Part shown: piece by piece, positions 21,485 through 32,944 of the stretch
How positions within the stretch are numbered: the first letter of the stretch is position 1
How the letters are laid out: the number at the start of each line of letters is the position of its first letter
Assembly: GCA_964016875.1 (NCBI GenBank)
Contig: OZ024727.1
Coordinates: 10,630,091-10,694,090 of the forward strand
DNA: 64,000 nucleotides
Direction: 5' to 3'
DNA from: Fallopia convolvulus
Taxonomy: Eukaryota > Streptophyta > Magnoliopsida > Caryophyllales > Polygonaceae
Program-made: the position numbers and the translations under genes
Notes under the pieces: model-generated
What the model was told of the DNA's origin: nothing
Seen by the model: only the letters and a program-made list of their open reading frames with translations
Database searches by the model: none

Positions 21485-24349
21485 TGTAATAACTGCTGTT
21501 TTTATGGATATTTTTGAATTTTTCTCGGATATCCTTTTAACCTTTTTGGTACATTTTAACGCTTAATCCAATATTTTTGTGGGAGATTAAATCCTAGAAA
21601 ATTGTTGGTGATATCCTAAAATCATAAAGAAATGATTTTAAGGATCGGTGTGAATTCTAGGATTTTTCAGTGGAAAAGGAATATTTATTGGATAAGCCGT
21701 CTTTTTAATTATGTATTGTAAAGGATTGAAAATACGAAACGGAAGCCTTAAAAATTGAAGGTAGCGTTATAAAATCATGAAAAATTGATTTTATTGGTCT
21801 ACATAATTTACGGGACGTTTTTCGTTTAGTGAGTTTTTCCACCTGAGGTACATAATTTTACCGCTTTAACGCGAGTCCCGTTTCGAGACGGGAAATTCTT
21901 ATCTTTATCCTCCAATTGCCTTAGTGAGGAAGGAAACAAGAGAAAGAATCAGGATAGAATTTGAGAACTCGCAGGGGCACTCGTCTCCACGACATATCTT
22001 CTTGCCTCGTCAAAGTCATCAAATTGTTTGAAAAAGAAAGCAAGAGAGAGAGCGGACGAACGGCGACGGGCTCGGGCAAGACTCACCGCCGGCCACCTTC
22101 CCCACCTCTTCTTCTTCTTTATCTCCATGAGAGGGTTGTGTTGCTGCTGCTATGTTTCGAACCAGTGAGAAATCAGGCGGAGCGGTGTACGCGGGAGAAG
22201 AATTCACACCGTCGGCTTCCTTCTTGCCCCGTCGCGCCACGCCGCCGCCGATCGGTATCTCCTCCGACCACCACCCACCGCAAGGGCTGCTGTCGGGCAA
22301 TACCCGACTATCCTCGAGCTCGGGGATCGAGCCATGATCGAGCCAAACGAGCCATGGGCTCGAGTGAAGGTATATACGATCGAAATTAATTAGCGGGTTG
22401 ATTGCGGAGCCACCGTAAGGGACTTTCGGTTCCGCTTTGCTAATTAAATTTATGGTTTTTATAATCTTGACGTTGATGCGGTCCCATAGGTTCAAACCGC
22501 TCAGGAAACGGACGTCCGGATCTTCCGTTATAGCGAAGACAAATTTTGGTTACCGATTGGCAGGTAAAGGACTTCGGATAATTACTCAGGATTCGTTGTT
22601 AATCCGTTTGATCCGAAATTTGGTAACCTTTAAGAACTGTTGCTGATGAAAAATTTTTATTTAGAAAATTGTTTCAAAAGTAAAGCGGATAATTAGTTAT
22701 AATTCCGCCAAGATGGCTCCTTGAAGCATGATAACTAAGGATTTGCTATATATCGATATTCGGAAATTAAATCGTTTATCGATTAGGAAGTTGTAGGAGT
22801 TAAGAATACAACTAAGAAGTGTTTTTGTGAGCTCGTTACTGAGAAATCCTTTTGTTATATTTGTCAGAAGGATGATAAAGATTACTGTTGGAATTGCTAG
22901 GGACGTCGAGCACGCCTTATAAGGCAAGTGGACGATTCTCTCTTGCGTTATGGTTATTAATGAGGAATTGAATTCCAGTTGATCCTCATTTTGGAAATAA
23001 TTTATATGTTGAATAAAGTTTGATAGGTTGTTATTTTGTTAGAAATAACGACCATGTCGTTATTGCGGTTTTTGCGCTAGAATTGAACTTAGGACCGTTG
23101 TATGATTAGATGTCAATGCTGAGACATTGCTGTGAAATAAGATGGTAGAGATGGGAGTTTAGACTCCAAGACATCTCTTTAGTGGTCCTGTATTGAAACA
23201 CTGTTGCGAAATAGGTAGTCCAGGGGTAGGAGCCGAGTCTCCAATGACCTCTTTATAACAAAATCTGTATTGGGGGGCGTAACTTGCTAGCGTACCCCAA
23301 TATTGGAGTCATGACTCATGTCACGCTTCACGTTGAAGGAGAACGATGGTGCACTCTAGATAAAGTGCAATTGAAACTCGGTTGTTGGCCGAGCACATTT
23401 GAAGGATCATGGATGGAATAGGCCCTCTGATCTCGGTTGTTGGCCGAATCTCGGTTGTTGGCCGAGCATATATAAGTGATCATGGATGAAATAGGCCCTC
23501 TGATCTCGGTTGTTGGCCTAACTATATAAGAACTATTAAATGGTGCGAGTGCACAAATTGAGAGTAATGATAGATAAGTGTGTTGGGCACATTAATGTAC
23601 CCGAATGGTTAGTCTATTCGATAACCATTCTTGCTCTCGGTTATGAATGATTCTTAATCAAACTTTGATTAAGTTAATCTGAATAGTCGATGGAGGCTTT
23701 TCAAGATGTTATGTGATTAATATGAATTCCCAACAATTGTTTATGCTTCTTAAAAGAAACCACAAGCGATGGTGTTCCCTCTCTTGAATATGCGAGTCTC
23801 CTTCTTATTCTCTATAAGACTGCTAACTGTTGGATCATAATCCGAGTCTATTCAGATTTGGATGTCAATATGTTTAGTTACAACCATAAGAACCAAGTTA
23901 GATTTTCCGCTTGCTAGTCTATCATTAAACTAAACCGTCCATCTCCTTTTCTTTTATATGGTCGGCTGGTGTCCATCGTTGGTTTACGACACATCAGGTA
24001 TTTCTTGGAAGTTGATTCAAGAGGCAGATTCAGATGTTTGAAGCTCTAGAAGTTGAAGAAAGGTTTCCAATGGTCATACTTGAGTGAAGATCATGATTGA
24101 ACTACTTCAAAGCGAAGCTGAGTTTCAAAAAATAGAACTCAAGGAAGACTTGATGAAGATTTTGTTTAAATAGAAGGTTGTTCTATTTATTTATTCTTTT
24201 GAATTAAGGTTTGTATAAGTCCAATTGTATTTATTCCGCTGTAATGTTTTTAGTTTATTCAGTCAGTTTAAAGCCTTGGGTAGCTTCGGTTTAGTCTTAA
24301 TCGGGGTTACTGGCGATAATACCTCCACGATAAGTAAGGGGGTGTTACA
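21485..24349 (+). repeat. 3' LTR of element 4
   Basis: 2865 bp, the same length as the 5' LTR although small indels exist (for example two extra bases in the CCCGTTTCGAGACGGG region and a 1-bp deletion near 24198). The four-copy TCGGTTGTTGGCC block recurs at about 23373-23522. Confidence 0.95.
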
Positions 24350-24354
24350 GACTA

Positions 24355-25660
24355 CTTGACGGCTTGCTATTGTTATTGAATTCGCCGATAACCGCCATAG
24401 TCCTCAACCAATATGTTCCGACGAATCAGAGGAGATGCAAATCGATTATGATAGCAATCGTAGGGCGCCGAGAAGCCGGCGAAGGGACCGCCATCATTAA
24501 TCGCCCCCGCACAAGAGTTCTCACAGCCGAGGACCCCCTCAGTCCAGTGACCCCTCCTCGGACAATTCAAGCAAGCCCGAAGACCCTGGAGATCTCCATG
24601 AACGAAGCCGCGACCGCAGCGGAAAAGACCGCGACCGTAGACAGTCTAACCGCAACCGCGGCTCTGGCGGTCAACGCAATTTTTCGCGTGAGTGCAATGA
24701 TCGCTACGTGCCTTCTGAAAATCCTGAGCCAAAGCGTGACTGGGGCAAAAAGAAGAGCATAAATTGGCTATGGTGACATCCACACCATTCCATATCCGAC
24801 CCCTGATAAAGTTTTCTCCCCCATCTTTATGATGGGCACTCGGATCTTGTAAATCATATAGCCTCTTACTCTCATAAGATAGCTTTTTGGGTATCCGAAG
24901 AAGGTATAATGTGCAAAATATTCCCGAGTAGCCTCTCCAATGGATCATTAAAGTGGTTCTAAAGGTTGAAACCGAGATCAATTCGATCTTGGGATCAATT
25001 GGCCACTAAATTTGTGAAGCGATACTTAGCTAATAGTCGGGATGCAGCATCTCTTGATACACTCTTTGGCCTCGAAAAAGAAAAAAACGAAAGCTTGCGC
25101 GGCTTTTCAAATCGTTTTATGGAGTGTTATGCAGAGATTGAAGGATGTGATAATAAGATTGCCATTACTGCCTTTAAGAGGGTAATTCTCGCTGAGAGCA
25201 AGCTAAGGGAAGAGTTGACACTCCGTCTTCCTTCCACCATAGCTGAGCTCAAAGAGCATTTTCACCAATATGTGAGCTTAGAGGAGGCTAATTACAAAGT
25301 CAGAGGAAGGTCATCCTCTCCACCTCGTAAAACGTACCACCCTTCAGAAAGCTTCAAGAGGAAAGGTTAAACTAGAGGGGTTTGTACCACGTTCAATGTG
25401 CCAATCTATAGAATCTTGCCTCATATTAAGGATGAGGATTTCTTCCGCTACCCTCCCAAGGGTGAGTATCCTGAAGATGATCCTCGTAGCAGGAAATATT
25501 GCATGTACCACAGTGTTCAGGGACGTTTGACTAAAAATTGTGAGTCATTCAAAAAGTTCCTTGAAACCTTTACTTGTGTGAGTACATTAAAGAAGACAAG
25601 CCTGAAAATAAGGGAGAGCCGAGACAAAAGCAAATTGAAGTTATTCTAACAATCTCGACA
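24355..25660 (+). pseudogene. Element 3 gag, main domain
   Basis: After the second GACTA the element 3 internal region resumes. An Arg/Ser/Asp-rich stretch (24400-24760) leads into a gag (Retrotrans_gag-type) domain. MCKIFPSSLSNGSLKWF at about 24910 is followed by an in-frame TAA, then RLKPRSIRSWDQLATKFVKR and a frame open to 25370. Its C-terminal part at 25398-25649 carries YCMYHSVQGRLTKNC, a degenerate version of the CxxH...C block seen in Tat/Athila gag. Gag would form the cytoplasmic particle. At least one nonsense codon and frame changes near 25370 and 25600 disable it. Confidence 0.75.
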
Positions 25661-26239
25661 ACTTACAAGCATGAAGATGATGAAGCTATGAGTAATTTCA
25701 GGAGGTCTTGCCATGAATTAGAGGTGATGAGAGTTCAGCAGGCCGAGCTGCGACCGCCACCCTCTCCCGTGCGTGCGGTCGATGGGTTGGTGTTTTGGGA
25801 CAAGGACCTTGCGCTAGTCCAAGTCCCTCATAATGACCGCTTAATCCTCGCAGTTGAGCTAGAAGGCTTTGAGGTGCGTCGGGCTCTTGTTGACCTGGGA
25901 AGTTCAGTTGACATTATGTACTTTGATGTTTTCAAACTCCTTGAAAAAAACAATGAAGATTTGATTCCAGTCAAAATGCAATTGATAGGACTTGGTGGCT
26001 ATCCAACGTTCCCGCTTGGAATGTTTAAAACACAAGTCGGCTTGGCTAGGAAAGTAATGACTGTTGAGTTTTGAATTGTCGACGTTCCTTCCCCCTTACA
26101 ATTTGATTTGGGGAGGCCTTGGATTCATGAGATTGGAGCGGTACCATCGACCGTCCATCAAATGATCCTGTTTAGAGATAAAGATGCTATAGTCCAGGTT
26201 TGGGCTAATCAACTTGAAGCTCTTCTATGCTCTAAGTGA
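25661..26239 (+). pseudogene. Element 3 aspartic protease
   Basis: A frame through 25574-26074 contains RRALVDLGSSVDIMYFDVF, the active-site region of a Ty3-type retropepsin. The catalytic triplet normally reads DTG; here it is DLG at about 25890. After a TGA at 26072-26074 the frame continues IVDVPSP...FDLGRPWIH, the ILGRPWIH block that ends the domain, and stops near 26239. Retropepsin cuts the gag precursor during particle maturation. With the Thr lost and a stop inside, this copy should be inactive. No reverse transcriptase follows. Confidence 0.78.
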
Positions 26240-26697
26240 AGTCGCCCTAAGTTAGAGTTTATGCAAAAGATCGAAGACGAGCCGAAAAGTGAAGACCAAC
26301 AGTGTAACCGTGACCGTGGCGCTGGTTCAGAGAGCCAGACTTTGAGTTTGGGGCATAGCTGCGACCGTAGCACTGAGTTCTGCGACTGCGGGGCATCCTT
26401 CCGTGACCGCGAAATTGCTTCTGAGAGCTCGACTTTGAGTGAGCGTGTTCCTGATCGCGATTACTCGTCTTTCCCCGCGCAGGGATCCCGGGATTAGGAA
26501 TGCATGTAAATAGGGCACTCTTTTTCCCATGTGGTTTTGTTGCGGCCCTTAAGTTTTCTGTTTTTCATTCATTTGTTAGTCTCTTAAGATCATGTCGTTC
26601 ACGTTTATTTATTAATAAAAGTCAGTTTTTGCATCAAGCGCAACATTAGTTAATCGTACTAATGGATTGTTTACTTATGCGTGTATGTAAAAGAAAT
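26240..26697 (+). other. Element 3 post-protease region
   Basis: A short frame at 26261-26497 encodes an Asp/Arg/Ser/Cys-rich hydrophilic peptide in which CGACCGCGG-like words again recur. The rest holds no recognisable domain where a pol gene would normally be. Confidence 0.5.
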
Positions 26698-26815
26698 ACT
26701 ATGATATTCGCTCATAAATATACGAACTATGAAATTCGCTCATAGATATACAAACTATGATATTCGCTCATAGATATAGAAGCCCATGAAATTCGCTCAT
26801 GGATGTACGAATATA
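26698..26815 (+). repeat. Four-copy 28-30 bp tandem repeat
   Basis: Four copies of a unit centred on ATTCGCTCATAGATATA lie between the coding remnant and the 3' LTR of element 3; the copies alternate GATATTCG and GAAATTCG. Confidence 0.9.
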
Positions 26816-26941
26816 CAAATATAGGTTAGTGTCAGGGGACTTGACATCGACGTATCTGCATGGCCACTTCGATTAGGACACCTCTGTACCCTACGTCCTA
26901 GTACATGTGGGAAACGTGTACAAAGACTTAGTTGGGGCAAT

Positions 26942-27517
26942 TGTGAGCGGGTAAAAATAAATACCATATTATTTTCCTATCTATCGTCATAAAGGTATTT
27001 TTATTTATTACGTATTTATTATCTTTTATCTATTTTCTTATTAAATTAACATGGTGGTTATGCAAATTAACGGAAGATTTTATCTTTAACAAAAGATAGA
27101 ATTTTGCTTGGAAAAAGGGCTAAGATATTACTTGCTTAGGCTTTAAGGCAATAAATCGGCCCTAAAGATAGAAATTTCGGCCCCCTAGCTCTCCTTCTTC
27201 CATTATAAATACACGTCTTCACCGTGTAGAGAAAGCATATTGAAAACACCTATTCTAGCATATTGAACAAGCTAATATTCGCTTAGCTCGACTGCTCAAG
27301 GAGATTCATACTCGCTGATTCTCTAGCTTTCTTGTTTATTCCTCGATGCTCAATCGATAACTGCTCTTTTGACTTAGGCATTAGAGGTGGATTAGGGGGT
27401 CCCCGCCCCCTGTGTTCATTGTTTTGCAGGTTACAAGTTAAGAGAATCAGTTGGAATGGAAGAGGAAGGAAGAGCATTCAATTAGTGCATTGAAGACGGA
27501 AGTTTTGTGCACTAACA
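26942..27517 (+). repeat. 3' LTR of element 3
   Basis: 576 bp, TGTGAGCGGG...GCACTAACA. It is preceded by a weak purine tract (TTGGGGCAAT) and followed by the TATGT target duplication. Confidence 0.92.
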
Positions 27518-27522
27518 TATGT

Positions 27523-28855
27523 GCATGATGATGAATTAAGACCTAGGACAATAGACTATGTGTGTGATGATGATGTCTATATGATAATGATATGATTTTG
27601 TGATAATGCTAATAAAATACTTAAGATTATGCAGAAAATTGAAATATAAAAAAACCAGATTATTGCTCCAAAAAACTTACTTAGTTTATTGCTTAAACTT
27701 CTCGATGTTGTAAAAAACAAGCTTTGAAAATAAAATTACAAGAGTTTTGAGAGATTTCTAGAGAGCGAAGCTTAGAAATGGAAGACTAGCTTACACTAAG
27801 TTTGCCCTTCTTATAAGATGGTGGGAGTATTTATAGGAAAAGTTTCTTGTGAACAACTCTTCTTTGCCTGATACTGTTTGTAGAAAAACAACTCTATTAT
27901 CGGTTTGGTAATGTTTTCTTGATGGACACCACGTTTATCTTGAGTTGTAGGATTTATTTTCTTCAGCTTCATGATGCTCCAGGAATGAGATCAACTTGTC
28001 CTGTTATGGTGCGAAGGATTTGGTTGGAATAAGTGTTTTGTTGATTGACCTTTTTGATGTCTTCGATGTTCACCCGACTATTGCTATTTGAAATAGATCT
28101 TCCTTTTTGAAAGGTTCTCCCGTTGTTGTTACCTTAGCTTAATGTTTGAGTTTCTTATTTTAGTTGAGTTGTTGTCGTAGTACTTAGGTTGAGAAAGTTC
28201 GTTAGTGATCTTAGAGTTCGCAGACTGCTAGGAACATAGATGTTTGAACTATGTCTTGTAGTAGCTAAGGGAACAATCAATAAAAGAAGGAAGTCATTCA
28301 AAATTCTCCGAGTAGAGGTAGAGGTTTAGCCATATAACTAGTTGGTTGTAGTGGGGTTTCTCTATAAAGGAACTGTATTGTTATATTTGTGATTTACTTG
28401 TTTCTAACTAACGCGTACGATCCAATACATGATTTACTGTGTAAGTTTTCAGTTGTTTGATGTGGTCGATAAGTTTTTCTTTATCTGATGTAATACGATT
28501 GTAAGTTTGTAACATGTAAATACGAAACCAGGTAATAATGGGCACCCCTTTCACATGCAAATATGGACATATATGGCTAGTGAAAATATGCAATTTTACC
28601 CGGCCAGAATGCATTATTGCTAGGACGTGATCCATACAAATATATGTACAAAATGTCAATCCTTTCTAGAAGGCTCCTTGTAATTAGTTAGCCTTAGATG
28701 TGTGTTGTGACACTTGTCACCAAATCATGAGACTCTCATGCCTATATAACATGTATTCAGCTACAACAATTGATGAGATGGGAATTACACATTTCTGGTG
28801 CGAAAGTTCGTGCAATTATCAACCCGATCGATCCCATTAGCTCAAAATATATATA
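27523..28855 (-). other. Promoter-like fragment with a short coding tail (possible pararetrovirus-derived)
   Basis: On the minus strand an open frame ends in TGA at 27971-27969. It reads back to about 28130 and includes IEDIKKVNQQNTYSNQI, a segment I associate loosely with caulimovirid proteins. About 130 bp further on is a TATA box (TATAAATA, 27835-27828), then about 140 bp later AATAAA (27690-27685). A coding tail, TATA box and close polyadenylation signal in that order fit the intergenic region of an integrated pararetrovirus, but also an LTR. Only this fragment is present, with no polymerase, so I hold it weakly. The rest up to 28855 shows nothing I recognise. Confidence 0.25.
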
Positions 28856-28934
28856 CTCCCCCCGTCCCGGTTTAATATTCCCGTTTTCCTATTTGGGTGT
28901 CCCCCTTTGATGTTCTCATATCTGATTAATTTCT

Positions 28935-29757
28935 ATATTGGGTATTAGAAGACTGACGAAATTGCCCTCATGAGTTGTTTGAAATACCAGAAATGTCCAT
29001 GGCCCTTTTATTCACAATTTTCCTCATGAAACCCTAGGAGCTCCATTTTTTGCCGCCTCTCTCTGAAACCCTTTGAAGAACTCTCTCTTCTTCTCCTCAC
29101 TCTCTTTTACGCGAGATTGATTCTGTACTTGCTTCCTCCGTCCCGGTTTGATCGATATCTTAGGTCTTTGTTCTTGATTGAGATTGGTTCTCTGAGTGAC
29201 GATCTTTATCGCGGTTTGTCCCCTTGATCGACTGTTGTTCTTCGATTTGTCCCCCAAATCGAAGATTGGAGCCTTGAACGACCGATTATTGGTGAGTTCC
29301 TTCGATTTAGTGTTGTTCTTGTGAATTTCGCCCCAAATTCATCTTGTTTACGATGTTTCATTACTTTGTGATATCTGGGCTCGATCTAGGGCTCAATCTT
29401 GCAATATTGTCCCTATTGTGTGCTCGTCTTGATGTTTGTGTTCATCTATTTTGGTTGCACGTTGCTGAAACAACTAATCTGAGCCTCTAGCCTTTCTAAA
29501 TTGGTGAGTTCCTCAAATCTATGGGTTTGGTTTTGTGAATTTGTCCCCTACAGTTGTGCTTCCTGACATTTTGCTTCATTTATTTCCTTTGCATGTTGAT
29601 GAATCGATTTCTCTGAGTCAATAGCTTCTCTGATCTGGTGAGTTTGTTCAAACAAGGGTAAAATATGTGCTTATTGACAATTTGCTTCATTTTGCTTGTG
29701 CATCTTGACAGTTTGCTTCATTGTTTGTGCTTTGCAGGTGTCCCCTTCACCTTGATC
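28935..29757 (+). other. Leader-like region in the left half of the mariner element
   Basis: CT-rich stretches (29045-29105) followed by three donor-like GGTGAGTT sites (about 29291, 29503 and 29637) and one acceptor-like TTTGCAG (about 29731-29737), just upstream of an ATG at 29758. This looks like the 5' untranslated exons of a gene, possibly captured from the host. No product can be named. Confidence 0.3.
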
Positions 29758-30045
29758 ATGGATCCATCTTGTAATGCTCAATCTTAGAGTTTAGGGTTCT
29801 CCATGGACCCTCATTGTGAGTAGGGCCCTGACTGTAAAGGCACCCACTCTTTCAGTCCATGTCGTTCTGAACCTACTGTTGAGTGGGCATTGGAAGTTGT
29901 TCCTGAGTTGCTTGATGTTCCTGAGTTGCTTGATGATGCTGATTCTGGTGACCTCACTCATGCTCCTTTTGATGCTGGCAATGATGGAGTTGATCCTACT
30001 ACTCCTCTTGATGAACTTGTGGTTCCAGATTCTGAAGAAGACTAG
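29758..30045 (+). pseudogene. Acidic reading frame opposite the mariner transposase
   Basis: From the ATG at 29758 a frame of 96 codons ends in TAG at 30043-30045. It has two in-frame TAG codons near its start (codons 10 and about 22). After that it is continuous and acidic, including VPELLDVPELLDDADSGD and ending VVPDSEED. The Leu-rich frame one base away is its shadow. I do not recognise a family. It may be the remains of an accessory or captured gene; it could also be chance. Confidence 0.25.
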
Positions 30046-30937
30046 CTAAGTACTCTTCCTATCTTTATTCTTATTCTAGTGTCCCTGTGATTGTAAATGA
30101 TGAATTCCTCTACCATTTGTCCCCTTTATCATGTTGAAACTGCCCCTCCTTGCTTGCTTGCTTGATTGCTTGCTTGATGACTGTGAATCTGAAAACTTGC
30201 CATGCTTGCTTGTTTAGCTGCGTGATGGTGATGGTGCTTGATTTCTTGGCAAAATTGAGCTTCTATTATCTGCAAAATTGAGCTTCTATTCTCTGCAAAC
30301 TTGCAATGCTTGTTTCTTTGGCTGTATGATGATGAATAATTTTCTTTGGGTGTTCCACTTTGTTGTTCTCATTTCTAATAACTAGTCAATGATGAGTTCT
30401 TTATTATGAGACTGTTCACTCTAATGATGCCTTTATTGCCTATTTGAATTGAGATATCAGTCTCTTTGAGAATTAGGATGGCTCATTTACATTTATGTTT
30501 TTTGGCAAAAGTGTGAATGGGTCAATGATAGATTGGGACATCTGAGACCAATTTATGTTCAAAATAAGTCAATGATGAAGTCATTGTAATTGCGAGGTGT
30601 GATTCCTATATGTTCATTGCATTAATATAGCATAAGAAACCAGTTACAGTATGTGACTGAATGAGGCTTATGTTGTATTAGTGGTGTGTGAAGGGAATCA
30701 TGCCAGTGAGCCACATGGGGACATTTGAGACAATTTTATGTTCAAAATACTTCATTGAGTTGACTGCATTAATGTCCCTTTTCATATGTTTCACAAAAAC
30801 CATTACAATGTCCCAAAAAATTACATATGTTCAAAAGTGCATTGCATTGCATATCAGTCTAGAATAGAACATGATTGCACTATTCCAGGATGATATGGTC
30901 ATCCATTCCTCATTGCTTAATGTCCCCTTTGACTATC
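30046..30937. other. Non-coding interior of the mariner element
   Basis: AT-rich, with a CTTGCTTG microsatellite-like run at 30145-30200 and the phrase GCAAAATTGAGCTTCTATT, which also occurs near the right end (about 32775). No gene seen. Confidence 0.5.
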
Positions 30938-32516
30938 TTATGCTTCATTGTCTTGTGCTTGATTGTCTTGTGCTTGACTGCCTTGTTCTTGACTGCCTTG
31001 TGCTTCATTTGCTTGTGCTTGATTTAGTGGTGCACCATTGTGTACAATGTCCCATGCTTGCAAAACAGCAGACAATGGTGCCTTCACTTGAGTGTGTAGG
31101 TTGCCTTGAGCTTCCATCTTCTTTTTATTCACATGTGGCAAGTCATAATCATCCCCCCCCCTGCTTTGAGTATTTCATTCATTACAAATTGGAGGGTCAT
31201 CCACACATTGCTTAGAGTTTTGGGATCCAACTCATAAAAATGCCTTATAAACAGCCTCTACCATTTTATCTACATCCTTAGGCATTTTCTTATGCATTAG
31301 AGATTGAATGCTTCTAAAAAAGCCTAAGTCTAAAATATTTAAATCTGGACTCTTTGGTGGTTGTTGAATAAGAATGAAAGTGTACCCGCTGCCATTCTGG
31401 ATCCTCTTGGGTTATGTGGGCCTTGGCATTATCCTGTTGAATGAATATGATCTTTGAGCTTCCATCATTTGGCCATTTTTCTTTGATTGTTGGAATGATT
31501 TTGTTGATCAACATGTTTCTTGTGGCTTCTTTGTTGACTGATTCCACTACCTTGGTGATGATTGTCCCCTTGTCTCTATTTTTTGATGACCTCTTTGCTG
31601 CCTCTTGGTATGTGAATGGGAAGATGCCAATCTTCCCATCAAAAGTGCATTGCCCTTGTGAATTAAATCTTGGCCTAGCCACTGCTGCTGTGAACATCAC
31701 CTTAGGAATAAATTTGCTTGAACTTGCAGCTCTATATTTCCCCTTCTCTGATGGTGCAAGATATACTCTTTGTGATTTCTTGCTAAGATTAAACCACTTC
31801 TCATCTATATGAACAAAGTCAAACATAGTGTAATACTCCCTCTTTGATGATGTTGTGTTCCCTTGAAGGAGCATTAAAATCCACTCTAATCTGGTGAGTT
31901 TGTTTGCATCCTTTAACCCCGGATGAAGTGCATTTATGTGTGGCTTAATCTGTCCCTTTTTGACCATCCTATGCACTGTGCTCTTTGAAATGCCCAAACT
32001 TGTTGCCAAGTCCCTTATGCATGACCTGTGTCCCATATTAATTGATGAGATTGCTTCTGCTGCAACTTGAATTCATTTTCTACCACAATTGGTGAACTTT
32101 GTACTCACATCATACTGCTGCCCTTGATTTTTCTGCTTCTTGGCAATGTTCCATAATTTGCTTATGCTCCTCCTTGAAATGTTGAACTCTTGTGCAGCCT
32201 GTTGTATTGCTCCACGTTGAAGGCATCCATTTGTTGCCTTGTTTAACAGCCATAGCAAAATATTGAACTTTTTATCACTGCTGAGTCTGCTGCGTGATGG
32301 CTGATGATGTCCAAGCTCCACTTGCTCTGTTTTCTGATCAGCTTCTGTGTGTGTCTCTGTTGAAGCCATCTCTTGTTCCTGTTGTGGTGGTTGGTTGAGA
32401 TCGAATGCAAATTCTGGAACATCTTCCATGTCCCCAATGACCTCATTGAGATCAAATTGAAAATGAGCTGGCTGATTTGGAAATGGAGCCTCATTTATAT
32501 TTATGGCTGAAGCCAT
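30938..32516 (-). pseudogene. Mariner-like transposase (DD39D type), broken
   Basis: The ATG is at 32516. The N-terminal part has an acidic Asn/Gln-rich leader, then a helix-turn-helix region (LLNKATNGCLQRGAIQQAA). An in-frame TGA at about 32073 breaks it. The second part, from 32036, has a second helix-turn-helix (LATSLGISKSTVHRMVKKG), then HIDEKWF (first Asp, near 31804) and IFIQQDNAKAH (second Asp, near 31432). A frameshift near 31385 separates it from SPDLNILDLGFF (third Asp); the spacing there is several residues short of the usual 39. A second frameshift lies in a run of nine G (plus-strand C) near 31154. The C-terminus is a repetitive Gln/Ala/Asn-rich tail. It would cut and paste the element at TA sites, but is inactive as it stands. 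Confidence 0.9.
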
Positions 32517-32944
32517 CTGCAGCAGTCAATGATGCTATTTGTCCCCTTTTTTTTAATTGCTTTGGAATTTTGCTCATGAAGAGCTTTAATGGTCTGTAAA
32601 TGAGAGATTTGAATGCTCTTTAAATGGTTGAATTAAATGAGTTTGAAAGCCTTTAAAAAGGGCTTGAGTATGTGGTGATCCGTGTGAACAAAAATGTTGG
32701 TTTTCTATTGGTCAATATAAGTTGGGTTGGATTGAGGGAAAATGGGGAAATGGGTTACAGCTTCTATTCTCTGCAAAATTGAGCTTCTATTCTCTGAAAT
32801 TTTCAGAACTGTCAAATCATTTAGTACAATTGAATTTTTCTTAATTCATGTGCTTTTTGGCAAATGAGAACATCAAACCGGGGCGGAGGGAGTATATATG
32901 TTAGAAAATGATGTTTTGAGTTTCAAGTTATGGTAGGTTGAAAT

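Larger units (their letters stand above)
13303..24349 (+). mobile_element. LTR retrotransposon element 4 (chromovirus-like, Tekay-type), nested in element 3
   Basis: Two 2865-bp LTRs (13303-16167 and 21485-24349) bound a 5.3-kb interior. The target duplication GACTA is perfect (13298-13302, 24350-24354). The ends are TGTAATAA...GTGTTACA. A TGGTATCAGAGC primer site follows the 5' LTR, and a purine-rich AAGGGGGTACTAA precedes the 3' LTR. Long LTRs, an initiator-Met primer site and the integrase remnants point to a Ty3 chromovirus, probably Tekay/Del. I did not find a chromodomain. By eye the LTRs differ at some 40-50 positions, so this insertion is fairly recent. Confidence 0.93.
11739..27517 (+). 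mobile_element. LTR retrotransposon element 3 (gag-protease only), with element 4 nested inside
   Basis: Paired LTRs at 11739-12334 and 26942-27517 and a perfect 5-bp target duplication TATGT (11734-11738, 27518-27522) define the element. Without the nested element 4 and its duplicated GACTA, it is about 4.7 kb. Its internal region has a gag gene and an aspartic protease like those of Tat/Athila Ty3 elements. There is no trace of reverse transcriptase, RNase H or integrase. This resembles the described TR-GAG class of non-autonomous plant elements. Confidence 0.9.
28856..32892 (-). mobile_element. Mariner-like element (plant Tc1/mariner)
   Basis: 4037 bp flanked by TA on both sides (28854-28855 and 32893-32894). 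Terminal inverted repeats are CTCCCCCCGTCCCGGTTTAA at the left and CTCCCTCCGCCCCGGTTTGA read inward from the right, the form typical of plant mariner and Stowaway ends. GATGTTCTCAT is a shared subterminal motif. The transposase is on the minus strand in the right half. The left 2.1 kb is unusually long for a 3' region and carries a plus-strand reading frame. Confidence 0.9.

Noticed and set aside
29816..30049. Leu/Met-rich 77-residue frame
   Set aside because: It is the out-of-phase shadow of the acidic frame 29758-30045.
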